Source: an uncultured Clostridium sp. | GTDB lineage: Bacteria > Bacillota_A > Clostridia > TANB77 > CAG-508 | Length of the DNA stretch: 64,000 nt | Direction of reading: 5' to 3' | Assembly: GCA_946491915.1 (NCBI GenBank) | Contig: CAMLYR010000001.1 | Coordinates: 1-64,000 of the forward strand | Part shown: positions 17,835 to 29,037 of the stretch, in pieces | Layout: every line of letters begins with the position of its first letter | How positions within the stretch are numbered: the stretch's first letter is position 1 | Made by a program: the position numbers and the translations under genes | The notes under the pieces: model-generated | The model's database searches: none | What the model was told of the DNA's origin: nothing | Seen by the model: only the letters and a program-made list of their open reading frames with translations

Positions 17835-20123
17835 ATGAAAGTAGATTATAGTTTATTTCCAGGAAGAAAAATAGAAAAAGAAGAATATGAAGAAAGAGAA
17901 CCAATTTTTACAGTTATCACACCATATTATAATGCTAGTAAATATGTTGATACTACAATGAAATCATTATTAAATCAAACATTTCCTTATTGGGAATGGA
18001 TTATAACAGATGATGGCTGTAAAGATCAAAAAGAGTTAGAAAAACTAAAAGAAATTGAAAAACAAGATAAAAGAATTAAAGTGGTTCATAAAGAAAATGA
18101 AGGACCAGCAGCAGCAAGAGATTATGCTGCAAAATTTGCTAGTAAATCAAGCAAATATATTGTTTTATTAGATACAGATGATATGATTAATAAAACTTAC
18201 TTAGAATGTGTTTATTGGACTTTAGAAACTAATCAAGAAGCAGCTTGGGCATATTGTGATTCTATCAATTTTGATGGAAATGAATTTACTTGGACCAAAT
18301 GGTTTCAACCAAGAAAAATGTTAAAAGAAAATTTGTTAGTAATAACAGGAGTCATCAGAAAAGATGCTTTTTTCAAAGTTGGAGGATTTGGATTTAAAGA
18401 AAAGAAAATCTATGAAGATTGGTGCTTATGGCTAAAATTAATGAGAGAAGGAATGTATCCAGTAAGAATGAGCTTTTATGGTTGTTGGTACAGACAAAAA
18501 CCATTAGAAGAAAGCCAATTAAGACAATCTAACACTGAAAATAAAGAAAGAGCTATGTACTTAGTTAATCAAATAGTAGATACGATAGAAGAAACAAAAC
18601 CAGCCATTCAATATCCAAAAGAAGATTACAATTGGGAAGAAATTACAGAAGAAAAAGAGGAAATTATCATCCCAAAAATAAAAAATAAGCAAAAGAAACA
18701 AATTTTAATGATGATTCCATGGATGACAACTGGAGGAGCAGATAAATTTAACTTAGATATTATAAAAAGAATGAACCATGAAAAATATGAGTTTACAATT
18801 CTTACAACAGAACCAAATGCAAATGATTGGAGGCAAGACTTTGAGGAATATGCAACAGTTTATGATTTAACAAGCTTTTTAGATCGCAAATATTGGACAA
18901 GTTTTGTAAATTATATTATTCAAAAGAAAAAAATAGATTTAATTTTCAATACAAATAGCCAATATGGATATGCAATCTTGCCTTATTTAAAAGTAAAGCA
19001 TCCTACTATTCCAATTATTGATTATATTCATATGGAAGAATGGTATTGGAGAAATGGAGGCTATTCAAGAGACTCTAGCAGTATTGCTTCTGTGATTGAT
19101 AAAACGTATATTTGCAACAAAAATAGTGAAAACATACTAGTTGATTATTTTAAACGAAATCCAAAAGATGTCGAAACAATGTATATTGGTGTAGATGAAA
19201 AGATTTTTGATCCCAATAAGTTTGATAAAAAGTCTTGCTTGGAAGATTTAAAGATTAATAAAGATGGAAAATTTATTATTAGTTATATTTGCCGAATTGC
19301 AGAACAAAAAAGACCATATTTACTATTAGAAATTATAAAAAAACTGCAAGAGAGAAGAAAAGATGTTTTATTTGTAATTGCAGGTGATGGACCATTTTTA
19401 GCAGAGATGAAGAAAAAAGCCAAAAGTTATAAAATAATAGACAATATGGTATTTTTAGGAAATGTAAAAGATACTAGTAAAGTTTATGCTGTTAGTGATA
19501 TAACAATTAACTGTTCAATTAAAGAAGGGTTGGCTCTAACAGCTTATGAGTCATTGGCAATGGGAGTTCCTGTCATTTCATCAGATGTGGGAGGACAAAG
19601 AGAATTAGTTAGTGAAAAAGTAGGCGTCATTGTTCCTTGTATGCAAAAAGAAGAAGATATTTTTAATTTTGATTATCAAGAACAAGAGATTATGCCTTAT
19701 GTAGAAGGAATTGAAAAAATATTAAACAATTTAGAAGAATACAAAAAAGAAGCAAGAAAAAGAATTTTAGATGGATTTACGATTGACAATATGATTGAAA
19801 ATATGGAAGAAGCATTTGAGAAAACAATTGAAAATCCAAATCAAGATAAAATAAATAGTGCCAAACATATGCAAGAACATATTGATATTTGCAAAGAATT
19901 AATTACAAAATATTTTATAGCGTCAAGTCCAGATTATGATTGGTTAGCAAAAGAATTTAACCGTAAAAATGTTGATCGTGATTGGAAATTTGACAAAGAA
20001 GAAAATAAAAGAATGTATTATGAAAGAACATTAGAATATAAGATAAAACATCCATTTTATGTTTTATTAAATAAATTACATATCTATGATAAATTGAAAA
20101 AAATAATAAAAAGAGGAGAATAA
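17835..20123 (+). CDS. Two-domain glycosyltransferase (GT2 plus GT4)
   Basis: A 762-residue cytoplasmic fusion. Residues about 15-250 are a GT2 (GT-A fold) domain with TVITPYYNASKYVDTTMKS, TDDGC and LDTDDM as metal/nucleotide-binding acidic motifs. Residues about 285-660 are a GT4 (GT-B fold) domain with MIPWMTTGGADKFN, a GVDEKIFDP turn, and EGLALTAYESLAMGVPVISS. The two halves probably add consecutive sugars. A helical tail of about 100 residues follows. It sits between the two exporter genes (16 bases after the ATPase, 3 before the permease), so it is part of the export operon. Confidence 0.9.
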   Translation: MKVDYSLFPGRKIEKEEYEEREPIFTVITPYYNASKYVDTTMKSLLNQTFPYWEWIITDDGCKDQKELEKLKEIEKQDKRIKVVHKENEGPAAARDYAAKFASKSSKYIVLLDTDDMINKTYLECVYWTLETNQEAAWAYCDSINFDGNEFTWTKWFQPRKMLKENLLVITGVIRKDAFFKVGGFGFKEKKIYEDWCLWLKLMREGMYPVRMSFYGCWYRQKPLEESQLRQSNTENKERAMYLVNQIVDTIEETKPAIQYPKEDYNWEEITEEKEEIIIPKIKNKQKKQILMMIPWMTTGGADKFNLDIIKRMNHEKYEFTILTTEPNANDWRQDFEEYATVYDLTSFLDRKYWTSFVNYIIQKKKIDLIFNTNSQYGYAILPYLKVKHPTIPIIDYIHMEEWYWRNGGYSRDSSSIASVIDKTYICNKNSENILVDYFKRNPKDVETMYIGVDEKIFDPNKFDKKSCLEDLKINKDGKFIISYICRIAEQKRPYLLLEIIKKLQERRKDVLFVIAGDGPFLAEMKKKAKSYKIIDNMVFLGNVKDTSKVYAVSDITINCSIKEGLALTAYESLAMGVPVISSDVGGQRELVSEKVGVIVPCMQKEEDIFNFDYQEQEIMPYVEGIEKILNNLEEYKKEARKRILDGFTIDNMIENMEEAFEKTIENPNQDKINSAKHMQEHIDICKELITKYFIASSPDYDWLAKEFNRKNVDRDWKFDKEENKRMYYERTLEYKIKHPFYVLLNKLHIYDKLKKIIKRGE

Positions 20124-20126
20124 CAG

Positions 20127-20903
20127 ATGACTAGCGTCTTTAAGAATTTATACAATTATCGAGAATTATTAAAAACAAATATAAAAAAAGAAGTAAGGGG
20201 AAAATATAAAAATTCATTTCTTGGTGTATTATGGTCTTTTTTAAATCCACTATTACAAATTGTAGTATATGCCATAGTATTCCAATTGATTTTAAAAAAT
20301 CCACAAGAAAATTATGCGATTTTTATTTGTTGTGGGTTAATTCCTTGGACATATTTTTCTTCTGCCATTTCAAGATCTGCTTTTACAATGGTGGAAAATG
20401 GAAATATCTTAAAAAAAGTATATTTTCCAAGAGAAATACTGCCTATTTCTATAGTAACTAGTGAAACCGTTAATTTTTTAATTTCAACAATTATTATACT
20501 TGGGTTTGTCATTTTTGGAGGATTAGGAATTAGTAAATATATTATTTTTTATCCACTGGTTTTACTTGCACAATACTTATTATTAATTGCAATTTCTTTT
20601 ATTGTATCAAGTATTTCTGTTTATGTAAGAGATTTGCAACATCTAATTGGAGTGGCATTACAGTTACTTTTTTATGCGGCACCAATTGTTTATTCACCAG
20701 AAGTAATTCCACAAGAATATCAATGGATATTAACCTTCAATCCAATGGCATATATAATTAATGGATATCGTGATATTTTCTACTATCAAACGATGCCAGA
20801 TATTGCATCTATATTCGGTTTAATTGCCATATCAATTGTGTTGTGTGTAATCGGATATTTGATATTTAATAAATTACAAAAAGGATTTGCAGAAGAATTG
20901 TAG
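20127..20903 (+). CDS. Polysaccharide/teichoic acid ABC exporter, permease subunit
   Basis: A 258-residue ABC-2-type permease (TagG/Wzm). It has the family features: cytoplasmic amphipathic start RELLKTNIKKEVRGKYKNSF, the LGVLWSFLNPLLQI helix, six hydrophobic segments and the NPMAYIINGYRD loop before the last helix. It pairs with the ATPase encoded at 17072. A GGAGAA site overlaps the end of the previous gene. Confidence 0.93.
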   Translation: MTSVFKNLYNYRELLKTNIKKEVRGKYKNSFLGVLWSFLNPLLQIVVYAIVFQLILKNPQENYAIFICCGLIPWTYFSSAISRSAFTMVENGNILKKVYFPREILPISIVTSETVNFLISTIIILGFVIFGGLGISKYIIFYPLVLLAQYLLLIAISFIVSSISVYVRDLQHLIGVALQLLFYAAPIVYSPEVIPQEYQWILTFNPMAYIINGYRDIFYYQTMPDIASIFGLIAISIVLCVIGYLIFNKLQKGFAEEL

Positions 20904-20911
20904 GAGGAAAA

Positions 20912-22393
20912 ATGGAAACATTAAAAGAATCAATCAAAAAAATAGTAACAGACAAAAAATTATATATATATACAATTTTCACTTTATTATTTTTTGGAAT
21001 ATATTGCATTATGCAATATACACCAGATAGTTATAGTGTATTTACCTATACACCAAAAGAAAATCTTATTCACTTTTTTTCATGTGGTAGATTAGTAACA
21101 GGACTTTTCATATATGGGACAATTGGGATTTTAAAACTAAATCCTATTACTATCTATATAATTTCTTATGGGTTAGCCATGATTTGCACGATTGCAAGTT
21201 TATATAAAATGGATAAGATTTTTGCTGAGGACATCAAAGACACTAAACTTAGTATACTAGTATCTTTGTTAATTATTATCAATATTTTTTCAATTGAATT
21301 ATTTGTCTATGTTGAAAAAGGATTTTTAATGTTATCTGTTCTATTATGTGTTTTAGCAGTAGAGCAAATTAAAAAGTTTTTAGAAGGAAAGAAAAAAGCG
21401 TTTTTTTGGGGATTGCTTTTTATGTTGATAGCTAATTGCTGTTACCAAGGAACTGTTGGGCTAGTAGTAGCTATTGGAATGTTATATATTATAAAATATT
21501 CAAAAAATATAAGAGAATTCATCAAAAACAATATCGTAGTAGCACTTGTATATGGAATACCAGCTATTTTAAATTTTGTTATGGTAAGATTTCTTTTTAC
21601 CAACTACCGTGTAAAAGGAGAAATCAACCTTGTAGAGTCATTGGAAAAGATTTACGCAGGAACAAAAAATATGATTTTTGCAAATTATGATTTATTACCT
21701 AAATACCTATTTGCAATTATCCTACTAGGGTTGGTTATATTTCTAATTTATCAAATCATAAAAAAGGCGGAAACTACAAAAACAAAAATTTTAGAAATAT
21801 TAGGCATTTTCTATATCATAGTAGGTACTATTTTTGTTACTATTGCACCACAAATTATGCAGGATACCAATTCTATTTGGTTTGTTGCCAGAAGTTCTTA
21901 TCCAGTTGCATCCTTAATTGGCATTTTATTAATTTATGCAACAATGAGAATAGAAATTAGAAAAATGGCAAAAATAGGAATCCTAATGATAGCTACTATA
22001 TTTTTAGGAATCCAATTTGTTTCATTTATGAGATATAGTATTGATAATTATGTTATAAATGGAATCGATAGACAAAATGTAGAACAGATTCAAGCTAAAA
22101 TTATAGAATATGAAGAAAAAACGGGAAAACAAATCACCAAAATAGCATTTTATGAAGATAAAACTCCAAATTATACATATCCGAATATGAAAGCAAGTGG
22201 AGATATGAATCTAAAAGCTTTATATAAAGATTGGTCATCTTTAAGAGTAATCAGATATTATACAGGAAGAAATTTGGAACAAGTTGAAAAAAATGAAGAA
22301 ATTCAAAAAGAATTTAAAGAAAAAGATTGGAATTATTATAATGATGAACAATTAATTTTTGAAGATGATGTATTACATTTATGCAATTTCTAA
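20912..22393 (+). CDS. GtrII-like glucosyltransferase-domain membrane protein
   Basis: A 493-residue polytopic membrane protein with about ten hydrophobic segments and a soluble C-terminal region of about 100 residues. The early sequence PDSYSVFTYTP, a following FFSCGRLVTGLF and the layout recall the GtrII-type glucosyltransferase family, GT-C-fold enzymes that take sugar from polyprenyl phosphate on the outer face. An alternative is a Wzy-like polymerase. AGGAGG lies just before ATG 20912. Its last 13 nt overlap the region ahead of the next gene, consistent with one transcript. Confidence 0.65.
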   Translation: METLKESIKKIVTDKKLYIYTIFTLLFFGIYCIMQYTPDSYSVFTYTPKENLIHFFSCGRLVTGLFIYGTIGILKLNPITIYIISYGLAMICTIASLYKMDKIFAEDIKDTKLSILVSLLIIINIFSIELFVYVEKGFLMLSVLLCVLAVEQIKKFLEGKKKAFFWGLLFMLIANCCYQGTVGLVVAIGMLYIIKYSKNIREFIKNNIVVALVYGIPAILNFVMVRFLFTNYRVKGEINLVESLEKIYAGTKNMIFANYDLLPKYLFAIILLGLVIFLIYQIIKKAETTKTKILEILGIFYIIVGTIFVTIAPQIMQDTNSIWFVARSSYPVASLIGILLIYATMRIEIRKMAKIGILMIATIFLGIQFVSFMRYSIDNYVINGIDRQNVEQIQAKIIEYEEKTGKQITKIAFYEDKTPNYTYPNMKASGDMNLKALYKDWSSLRVIRYYTGRNLEQVEKNEEIQKEFKEKDWNYYNDEQLIFEDDVLHLCNF

Positions 22394-22410
22394 AAGAAAG
22401 GAAGAAAAAA

Positions 22411-23343
22411 ATGCAAAAAATATCTATCATCGTTCCATGTTACAATGAAGAAGAAGTAATAGGACTATTTAATGAAGAAATCCATAATAAAGTCATTGAG
22501 AAAATAAAAAATGAATTTGAATATGAAATTTTATTTATTGATGATGGAAGTAAAGATAAGACTTTAAGTAAATTAAAAGAAATGAAAAAGAAAGATGAGA
22601 ACATCCGTATTATTAGTTTTTCAAGAAATTTTGGCAAAGAATCAGCAATGTATGCAGGATTAGAAAATTGTCAAGGAGATTTGGTTGTCATTATGGATGC
22701 TGATTTACAGCATCCTCCAGAAAAAATATTAGAAATGATAGAAGGAATTAAAGAAGGGTTTGATGTTGTAACAACTGTTAGAAAAGATAGAAAAGGAGAA
22801 TCTAAAATTAGAAATTTACTTTCTAGACAGTTTTATCGAATTATGCATGGAAGTAGTAAAATTGAAGTGAAACAAGGTGCACAAGATTTTCGAATGATGA
22901 AAAGAAAAGTAGTAGACGCTATTTTAGAGTTAAAAGAATATAATCGTTTTTCGAAAGGAATCTTTTCTTGGGTTGGATTTGATACAAAGTATATTGAGGT
23001 TACAAATCATGAAAGAGCAGCAGGAAAATCAAAATGGAATTTCTTCAGTCTATTTCGTTATGCAAAAGAAGGAATTATTTCATTTTCAACAATGCCACTT
23101 AAAATATCAATTATTGCTGGACTAATTATTTCTGCTATTGCCATCATATTAGGAATACAAGTTTTAATACAAACTTTATATCAAGGAAAAGATGTGCCAG
23201 GATATGCTTCAACAATTATATCTGTTCTATTTATAGGAGGCGTTCAGCTGATTTCTATTGGAATTCTTTCTGAATATATTGCTAAAATGTATATGGAAAT
23301 TAAGAACAGACCAAAGTATATTATAAAAGATAAAATTGATTAA
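22411..23343 (+). CDS. GT2 glycosyltransferase, GtrB/CsbB-like polyprenyl-phosphate sugar synthase
   Basis: A 310-residue protein starting at ATG 22411 behind AAAGGAAG; the upstream ATG 22381 would overlap the previous gene and lacks a ribosome site. DPM1-type GT-A domain with SIIVPCYNEEEVI, IDDGSKDKT, DADLQHPPE and QDFRMM, then two C-terminal transmembrane helices. Such enzymes load a sugar from a nucleotide donor onto undecaprenyl phosphate. It is followed by a GtrA gene and YfhO genes, matching the three-part glycosylation systems of Firmicutes (CsbB-GtcA-YfhO in Bacillus). Confidence 0.9.
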   Translation: MQKISIIVPCYNEEEVIGLFNEEIHNKVIEKIKNEFEYEILFIDDGSKDKTLSKLKEMKKKDENIRIISFSRNFGKESAMYAGLENCQGDLVVIMDADLQHPPEKILEMIEGIKEGFDVVTTVRKDRKGESKIRNLLSRQFYRIMHGSSKIEVKQGAQDFRMMKRKVVDAILELKEYNRFSKGIFSWVGFDTKYIEVTNHERAAGKSKWNFFSLFRYAKEGIISFSTMPLKISIIAGLIISAIAIILGIQVLIQTLYQGKDVPGYASTIISVLFIGGVQLISIGILSEYIAKMYMEIKNRPKYIIKDKID

Positions 23344-23360
23344 ATGAAAAGAGGAATGAA

Positions 23361-23840
23361 ATGGAAAAAATAAAAGAACTAGCAAAAAAATTTTTAACAA
23401 GAGACATTATCTTATATGTGATATTTGGAGTATTAACAACATTAGTTAATATTGGTTCATTTTATGTTATGACAAGTATTTTAAAATGGAATGAGGATTT
23501 ATCTAATTTTATAGCAATTGCTCTAGCAATTTTATTTGCTTATTTTACAAATAAGGATTGGGTATTTCATTCTAAAGCAAAAGGATTCAAAGAGAAGTTT
23601 TCTGAATTTTTAAAATTTATAGCAGGAAGAGCAGTGACAATGGTAATTGAGTTTGGAGGATGTTTTATTTTATTTAGAACGCCAATTCCACCAATTATTA
23701 GTAAATGTGGAATTAATGTAATCATTGTTATTTTGAATTTTTTAATTAGTAAATTTTATACTTTCAAAGACAAAAAAGATACAAAAATAGAAGAAGAAAA
23801 TAACAATGAGAATATTGAAAAAAGTACAATGGAGAAATAA
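23361..23840 (+). CDS. GtrA family membrane protein
   Basis: A 159-residue protein with four transmembrane helices of the GtrA/GtcA family: YVIFGVLTTLVNIGSFYV at the start, FAYFTNKDWVFHS and a final KFYTFKD. GtrA proteins are thought to flip polyprenyl-phosphate sugars. Directly after a GtrB-like synthase and before YfhO, it is the middle part of a three-component system. A Glu/Asn/Lys-rich tail follows the last helix. Confidence 0.92.
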   Translation: MEKIKELAKKFLTRDIILYVIFGVLTTLVNIGSFYVMTSILKWNEDLSNFIAIALAILFAYFTNKDWVFHSKAKGFKEKFSEFLKFIAGRAVTMVIEFGGCFILFRTPIPPIISKCGINVIIVILNFLISKFYTFKDKKDTKIEEENNNENIEKSTMEK

Positions 23841-23845
23841 TAAAT

Positions 23846-26483
23846 ATGGAAAATGCAATGGAAAAAATAAAAGAGAAAACAATAAAATTTTTTAAAAATA
23901 GATATACCATTTTAACATTATTAATTATTGCTATGTACATTATTTATCTTGTTATGACAAAAGTGGTTCCATTTGGGGATAAAACCATTTTAAAAAGCGA
24001 TGCTTATCAACAATATGTGAACTTCTTTTGTTATTTCAGAGAAGTTTTATTAAATGGCAAAAGTCTATTTATGTCATGGAATTTAGGGTTAGGAAACGTT
24101 TTTCTAACCACCTTTGCTTATTATTTAGCATCACCACTTAATTTGTTGGTTGTGTTTTTTAAACCAGAAAATATGTACTGGTTTGTAGAATTTATTACCT
24201 TAATAAAATTAATATTCATTGGAAACTTTTTTATGTTATTCTTAAGCAAATCATACCAATACAAAAAATGGGATGCGGTTCTATTTGGACTTATGTATAC
24301 ATTTTCATGTTATGTTATGAGTTATGGCTTTCATATTATGTGGTTAGATGCTGTTTATATGTTACCAATTGTTTTAATTTTTGTTGACAAATACATAAAA
24401 ACCAAAAAAATTTGTCCATATATAATAGCTTTAGCATATACACTATTTATGAATTACTATATGGGATTTATGGTGGCATTTTTCTCAGGAATTTATTACC
24501 TAGCAAAATATTATATAGTAAAAAAAGAGAAATTCTTTACCAAAGAAAGTTTATTACAATTTGCTAAGTCATTATTTAAATTTTTAGTAGGAATTGCGAT
24601 TTCTTTTGGGTTAATTATGTTCTTATTTATACCAAGCTTTATGCAATCAAGCGGGAATATCATAAAAGAACCATTAAAGCTATTTGATTTTGATATTGAT
24701 AAAATCAGACTATTTTTTAATGTCATTTTCAATAATTATAATTATTTATTTACCCAAAAAGCATGTCTAGTATTTTCGGGAACACTCATTTTATTACTAC
24801 TTCCAACATATTTTATGAATTCGAAAATACCAAAGAAAGAAAAAGTAATGTTTTCACTTGTTACAATTTTCTTATTGCTACCAATTGTGTCTCCATTTTT
24901 AGATAAAATGTGGCATGGATTTGCAAGACCAAATTTCTTTAACTATCGCTATTCTTTTACACTTAGTTTAACATTAATCCTTATGGCATTTAGAGCTTAT
25001 CAAAATCGAGAAGAAATTAAAAAGAAACATTTAATTGTAAGTGGAATTATATTTTTCTTATTAACGGCAATTGAAATTATAATAAAAAAATTAGGATATT
25101 TAACTTCTGATGGTTATGAAATTTCATATTTCTCAATCATTTTATCTTGTTTAACATTTATTATTATGTGGATTGTATTTTTTATGCAAACTATCAGTAA
25201 AAAGAGAAAAGAAATCTGGGCAATTCTTTTAGTAATTGTTGTATGCTTTGATTTAGGAATAGGGATGAGGAATAGTACGATTTCAAATGATAAATATTTT
25301 TCAGAAGAACAAGTAACAAAATATGATAAAGCAATGGAAGAATTATTACAACATGTTGAAAATAAAGAGACAGACCGAATTGTATTTATACCAGACAATT
25401 ATGGAAGTAATATGTCATTAAAATATGGTTATAGTAATATCCGGATTTTTCACATCTTCTAGAAATCGAGTTACCATCGAAAATATGTATAAATTAGGAT
25501 ATAATATCCAAAGAGCAGAGCAATTATGGATTACTTCATATAGTGGAACCTATTTTAATTATACTTTAGCAGGTGTGAAATATTATATTACAGAAACACC
25601 TTTAGAAGAGAATGAGGTGTATGGTTTTGAATTAATAGATACTGTGGAGAATTTATATTTATATGAAAATAAAAATACGATTCCATTTGGCTATTTTGTA
25701 AATGAAAATGTACTAGAAGCTGAAAATCCATTTGAAATGCAAAATGAAATTTTATCTAGTATGAGTAAAAATGAAAATAGTACTACGGAAAAATATATGA
25801 AATCATTGGAAGAAGCAGAAGACTTATTAACTTATACAAAGACAGAAGAAGAAAAAGATGGAGAAATTTTATGGAAATATAAAGTAACAGCTAAAAAAGA
25901 TATTAATTTATATCTATATAGTGATTGGGAATTACAACTTTATAAAGATGGCACACCTCAATTCAAAAAATATGCAGACTTATGGTCAACTGAAGCTGGA
26001 ATTAAAGGAATTAAACACTTAAATGAGGGAGAAACTTATGAGTTTGAAATTGGAGTAGAAGAAGAAACATATAATCCAGAACATGAAATCTATCTTTATG
26101 CAACTGATAATGAAAAAATAGAAGAACAAATTCAAAAGTTAAATCAAGATGAAAATCAATTTTCTTTAGCAAAAATTGAAAAAAACACCTTGGATGGAAA
26201 GGCTTTTGTAACGAATAAAACCTATCTTGTATTACCAATTGCTTATGATGATGGTTGGCGAGCAACAGTCAATGGAGAACAAGTAGAAGTTCATGGAATG
26301 AGTAATGCTTTTTGTGGTATTGAATTAGAACCAGGAGACTATAAAATTCATTTATATTTTATTCCAAGAGGATTTAAACTAGGAATGCTATTAGCAGGAA
26401 TTTCATTTATAATTTTTATTGGAATTTGGGTATTAGAGAAAGGAAAAATAAAAAATGATAAAAAACATATATCAAAAGTATAA
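23846..26483 (+). CDS. YfhO family GT-C membrane protein, +1 frameshift at CGG
   Basis: Two overlapping frames (stops 25462 and 26483) are halves of one YfhO protein. The first has the membrane part with KVVPFGDKTILKSDAYQQYVNF-like start motif and about 13 helices. The second carries the extracellular domain ending in LVLPIAYDDGWRATVNGEQV and a last helix. Codon 533 is CGG (25442-25444); skipping the C gives SNIGFFTSSRNRV and an 878-residue product, close to the 860 of the intact paralogue that follows. YfhO proteins transfer sugar from polyprenyl phosphate to teichoic acids or similar polymers outside the membrane. The frameshift is seen directly; its recoding is inferred. Confidence 0.88.
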
Positions 26484-29037
26484 ATGCTTAATATATATTA
26501 TTTTAGTTGCCACTTGTATGTTTTTATTACAAATGATGATTTGTAAAGTGTATCCATTTGGAGAAAAATCTTTGATTGCAGGAGATATTGCAGGACAATA
26601 TATTCCGTTTTGGGCTTATTTAAGAAATTGCTTCTTAGGAGAGGATTCAGTTTTTTTTACCTTTGCTAAAGGATTAGGAGGAAATATGATAGGGGTATGG
26701 GCTTATTATCTTATGAGTCCATATAATATCATTTTTCTTTTATTTTCCAATCATTGGATTACAGAAGCAATTATTGTTGTTACAGGATTAAAAATGGTAT
26801 CTTGTGCTATCACAATGTATTTTTTCTTAAGAGAAAAAGTAACAAACCAATGGATTTTAGCTATTTTATGCCTAAGTTATGCTTTTTGTGGATATAATAT
26901 TACTTACCATATGAATGTTATGTGGATAGATAATCTTATTTTATTACCACTTATGGTATTAGGAGTAGAAAAACTAACAAGCCAAAATAAATATAAAATG
27001 TATGTAATAACTTTAGCGTTATCCTTTATTGTTAATTTTTATACAGGATATGCTACAGCTATTTTTACAGGATTATATTTCTTGTATGATAACTTATCAC
27101 AAAAGATTGAGTGGAAAAAAAGAATAAAACAATTTTTGAATTTTGCACTATATAGTTTATTAGGAATCGGAATAGCAGCAATTGTATTGTTACCAGTTAT
27201 TTTTACATTACAAACTGGAAAAGGTGCAGGATTTGCAATTGACTGGGAAACAGCTTTTTCTAGAAATTTTGAATTACTAAGTTTAGGTGGAAAATTATTA
27301 ATCGGAGCAGTAAATGATACACAATTGGGAATTGCAGGCTTACCAAATGTTTATGCAGGCTTATTTACACTTTTGTTAACAGGAATCTATTTCTTTAATC
27401 CCAATATCTCGGCTCGAAAGAAAATTTTTAGCTTAGCCTTCATAGTAATCGTGATAATGAGTTTTCAAACCAAACTGATTAACTTACTTTGGCACGGATT
27501 AAAAGAGCCTGCAGGTTTTCCATACAGATATTCATTTATCTTATCATTTTTACTGATTGCAATAGCAGCAAAAGCACTAGAAGAAAAGGAGAAAAAAATC
27601 AATTGGAAATGGGTGTTACCTATCACTTTCGTATATATTGGAGTGATATGGTTAATTAAAATGCAAGAAAATTCTTTCTTACAAGAAAATCTAATATACT
27701 TATCTATGTTTTTAGTGTTATTTTATGGAATCATGCTATCACTTATCATAAAATTTAAAGATGTAATTTTTTCTATTTTACTTGCCATAGTATGTATAAT
27801 AGAAATTTTAATAAATGCTATTGTTTCTTTTAATCAGATGGGACATGATAGCAGAAATACATATATGGATGATTTGAAATATTATGATAAAATGATTACG
27901 CAAACAAAAGAATATGATGATGGTTTTTATCGAATGGAAAAAGAAGAAAATTTCTTTTTGAATGATTCATTATTATTTAATTATAACGGAGTAGGACATT
28001 CAAGCTCAACCTTTGATCAAAACCAAGTGGATTTCATGAAGAAAATAGGATATAACTGGTATATTTATTTCCCATCTTATGGCTATGGAAATACCCTTTT
28101 GACTGATAGTATGTTTGGAATTCGTTATAAAATAGCAAAAGAACCAGTAAAATATTTTAAGCCAGTAAAAGAATTAGAAGATGAAACATTATATCAAAAT
28201 AATTATCCTTTAACTATTGGTTATGTTACAGGTAAAAAAGTAGAAGATGTAGACATGAATCAGGATCCTTTTACAATACAAACTGATTTATTAAACCAGA
28301 TAGCAAATTGTAATTTGGAATATTTTAATGATATTCCAGTGAAAAATATGAAAATGGAAGGTGTTACTCAAGAAGGAAATTATTATAAAGGGGAAAAGGA
28401 AAAATCTTATATTGAAATTACCTTTGATATTAGCAGTGTAGAAGAGGAATTATACTTCTGGATTACGACGCCTTATGCATTAGATGGAAGAGCTTTTAAG
28501 GTATATATAAATGATCAGTACTATGATGAATATTTGGGAATGAATAAAAATGGAATTTTAAAAATTAAAAATGTAGAAAATGAAGACACTTTAAAATTAA
28601 AATTAGAATTTAATATGAATGATACGATTGAATTAAAAGAATTTATGCTAAAAGAATTAAATTTGAACAATTTTGAAGAGGCATACCAAAAAGTAGAGAA
28701 AAACCAAATACAAAATGTAGAATTTAAAAATAGTACATTAAAAGCAACAGCAAATATCATAGAAGAAAAAAGTTATGTATTTACGACAATTCCTTATGAA
28801 GAAGGTTGGAGTTTAGAGGTAAATGGCAAGAAAGCTAATTTGGAAAATTCAAATGGATTTGTAACATTTGCATTAGAAAAAGGAAAACAAGAAATCAAAC
28901 TTTCTTATGTACCAAAAGGTTTTAAGGAAGGAATGGGAATTACAGTAATTTCAATTGTGATTTTTATCATTGTAATAAGTTTAAAAAAATATAAAGAAAA
29001 AAAGAGGACAAAAAATGAAAGTAAAAGAATGGATTAA
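26455..29037 (+). CDS. YfhO family GT-C membrane protein, intact
   Basis: An 860-residue polytopic protein with no interruption. Motifs: CKVYPFGEKSLIAGDIAGQY after the first helix, the acidic WIDNLILLPLM loop, a long soluble region (about 470-830) and the C-terminal FTTIPYEEGWSLEVNGKK with a last helix. It overlaps the end of the previous yfhO by 29 bases. Two yfhO genes in a row suggest two acceptor or sugar specificities. Membrane location with active site outside is expected from the family. Confidence 0.92.
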   Translation: MIKNIYQKYKCLIYIILVATCMFLLQMMICKVYPFGEKSLIAGDIAGQYIPFWAYLRNCFLGEDSVFFTFAKGLGGNMIGVWAYYLMSPYNIIFLLFSNHWITEAIIVVTGLKMVSCAITMYFFLREKVTNQWILAILCLSYAFCGYNITYHMNVMWIDNLILLPLMVLGVEKLTSQNKYKMYVITLALSFIVNFYTGYATAIFTGLYFLYDNLSQKIEWKKRIKQFLNFALYSLLGIGIAAIVLLPVIFTLQTGKGAGFAIDWETAFSRNFELLSLGGKLLIGAVNDTQLGIAGLPNVYAGLFTLLLTGIYFFNPNISARKKIFSLAFIVIVIMSFQTKLINLLWHGLKEPAGFPYRYSFILSFLLIAIAAKALEEKEKKINWKWVLPITFVYIGVIWLIKMQENSFLQENLIYLSMFLVLFYGIMLSLIIKFKDVIFSILLAIVCIIEILINAIVSFNQMGHDSRNTYMDDLKYYDKMITQTKEYDDGFYRMEKEENFFLNDSLLFNYNGVGHSSSTFDQNQVDFMKKIGYNWYIYFPSYGYGNTLLTDSMFGIRYKIAKEPVKYFKPVKELEDETLYQNNYPLTIGYVTGKKVEDVDMNQDPFTIQTDLLNQIANCNLEYFNDIPVKNMKMEGVTQEGNYYKGEKEKSYIEITFDISSVEEELYFWITTPYALDGRAFKVYINDQYYDEYLGMNKNGILKIKNVENEDTLKLKLEFNMNDTIELKEFMLKELNLNNFEEAYQKVEKNQIQNVEFKNSTLKATANIIEEKSYVFTTIPYEEGWSLEVNGKKANLENSNGFVTFALEKGKQEIKLSYVPKGFKEGMGITVISIVIFIIVISLKKYKEKKRTKNESKRMD

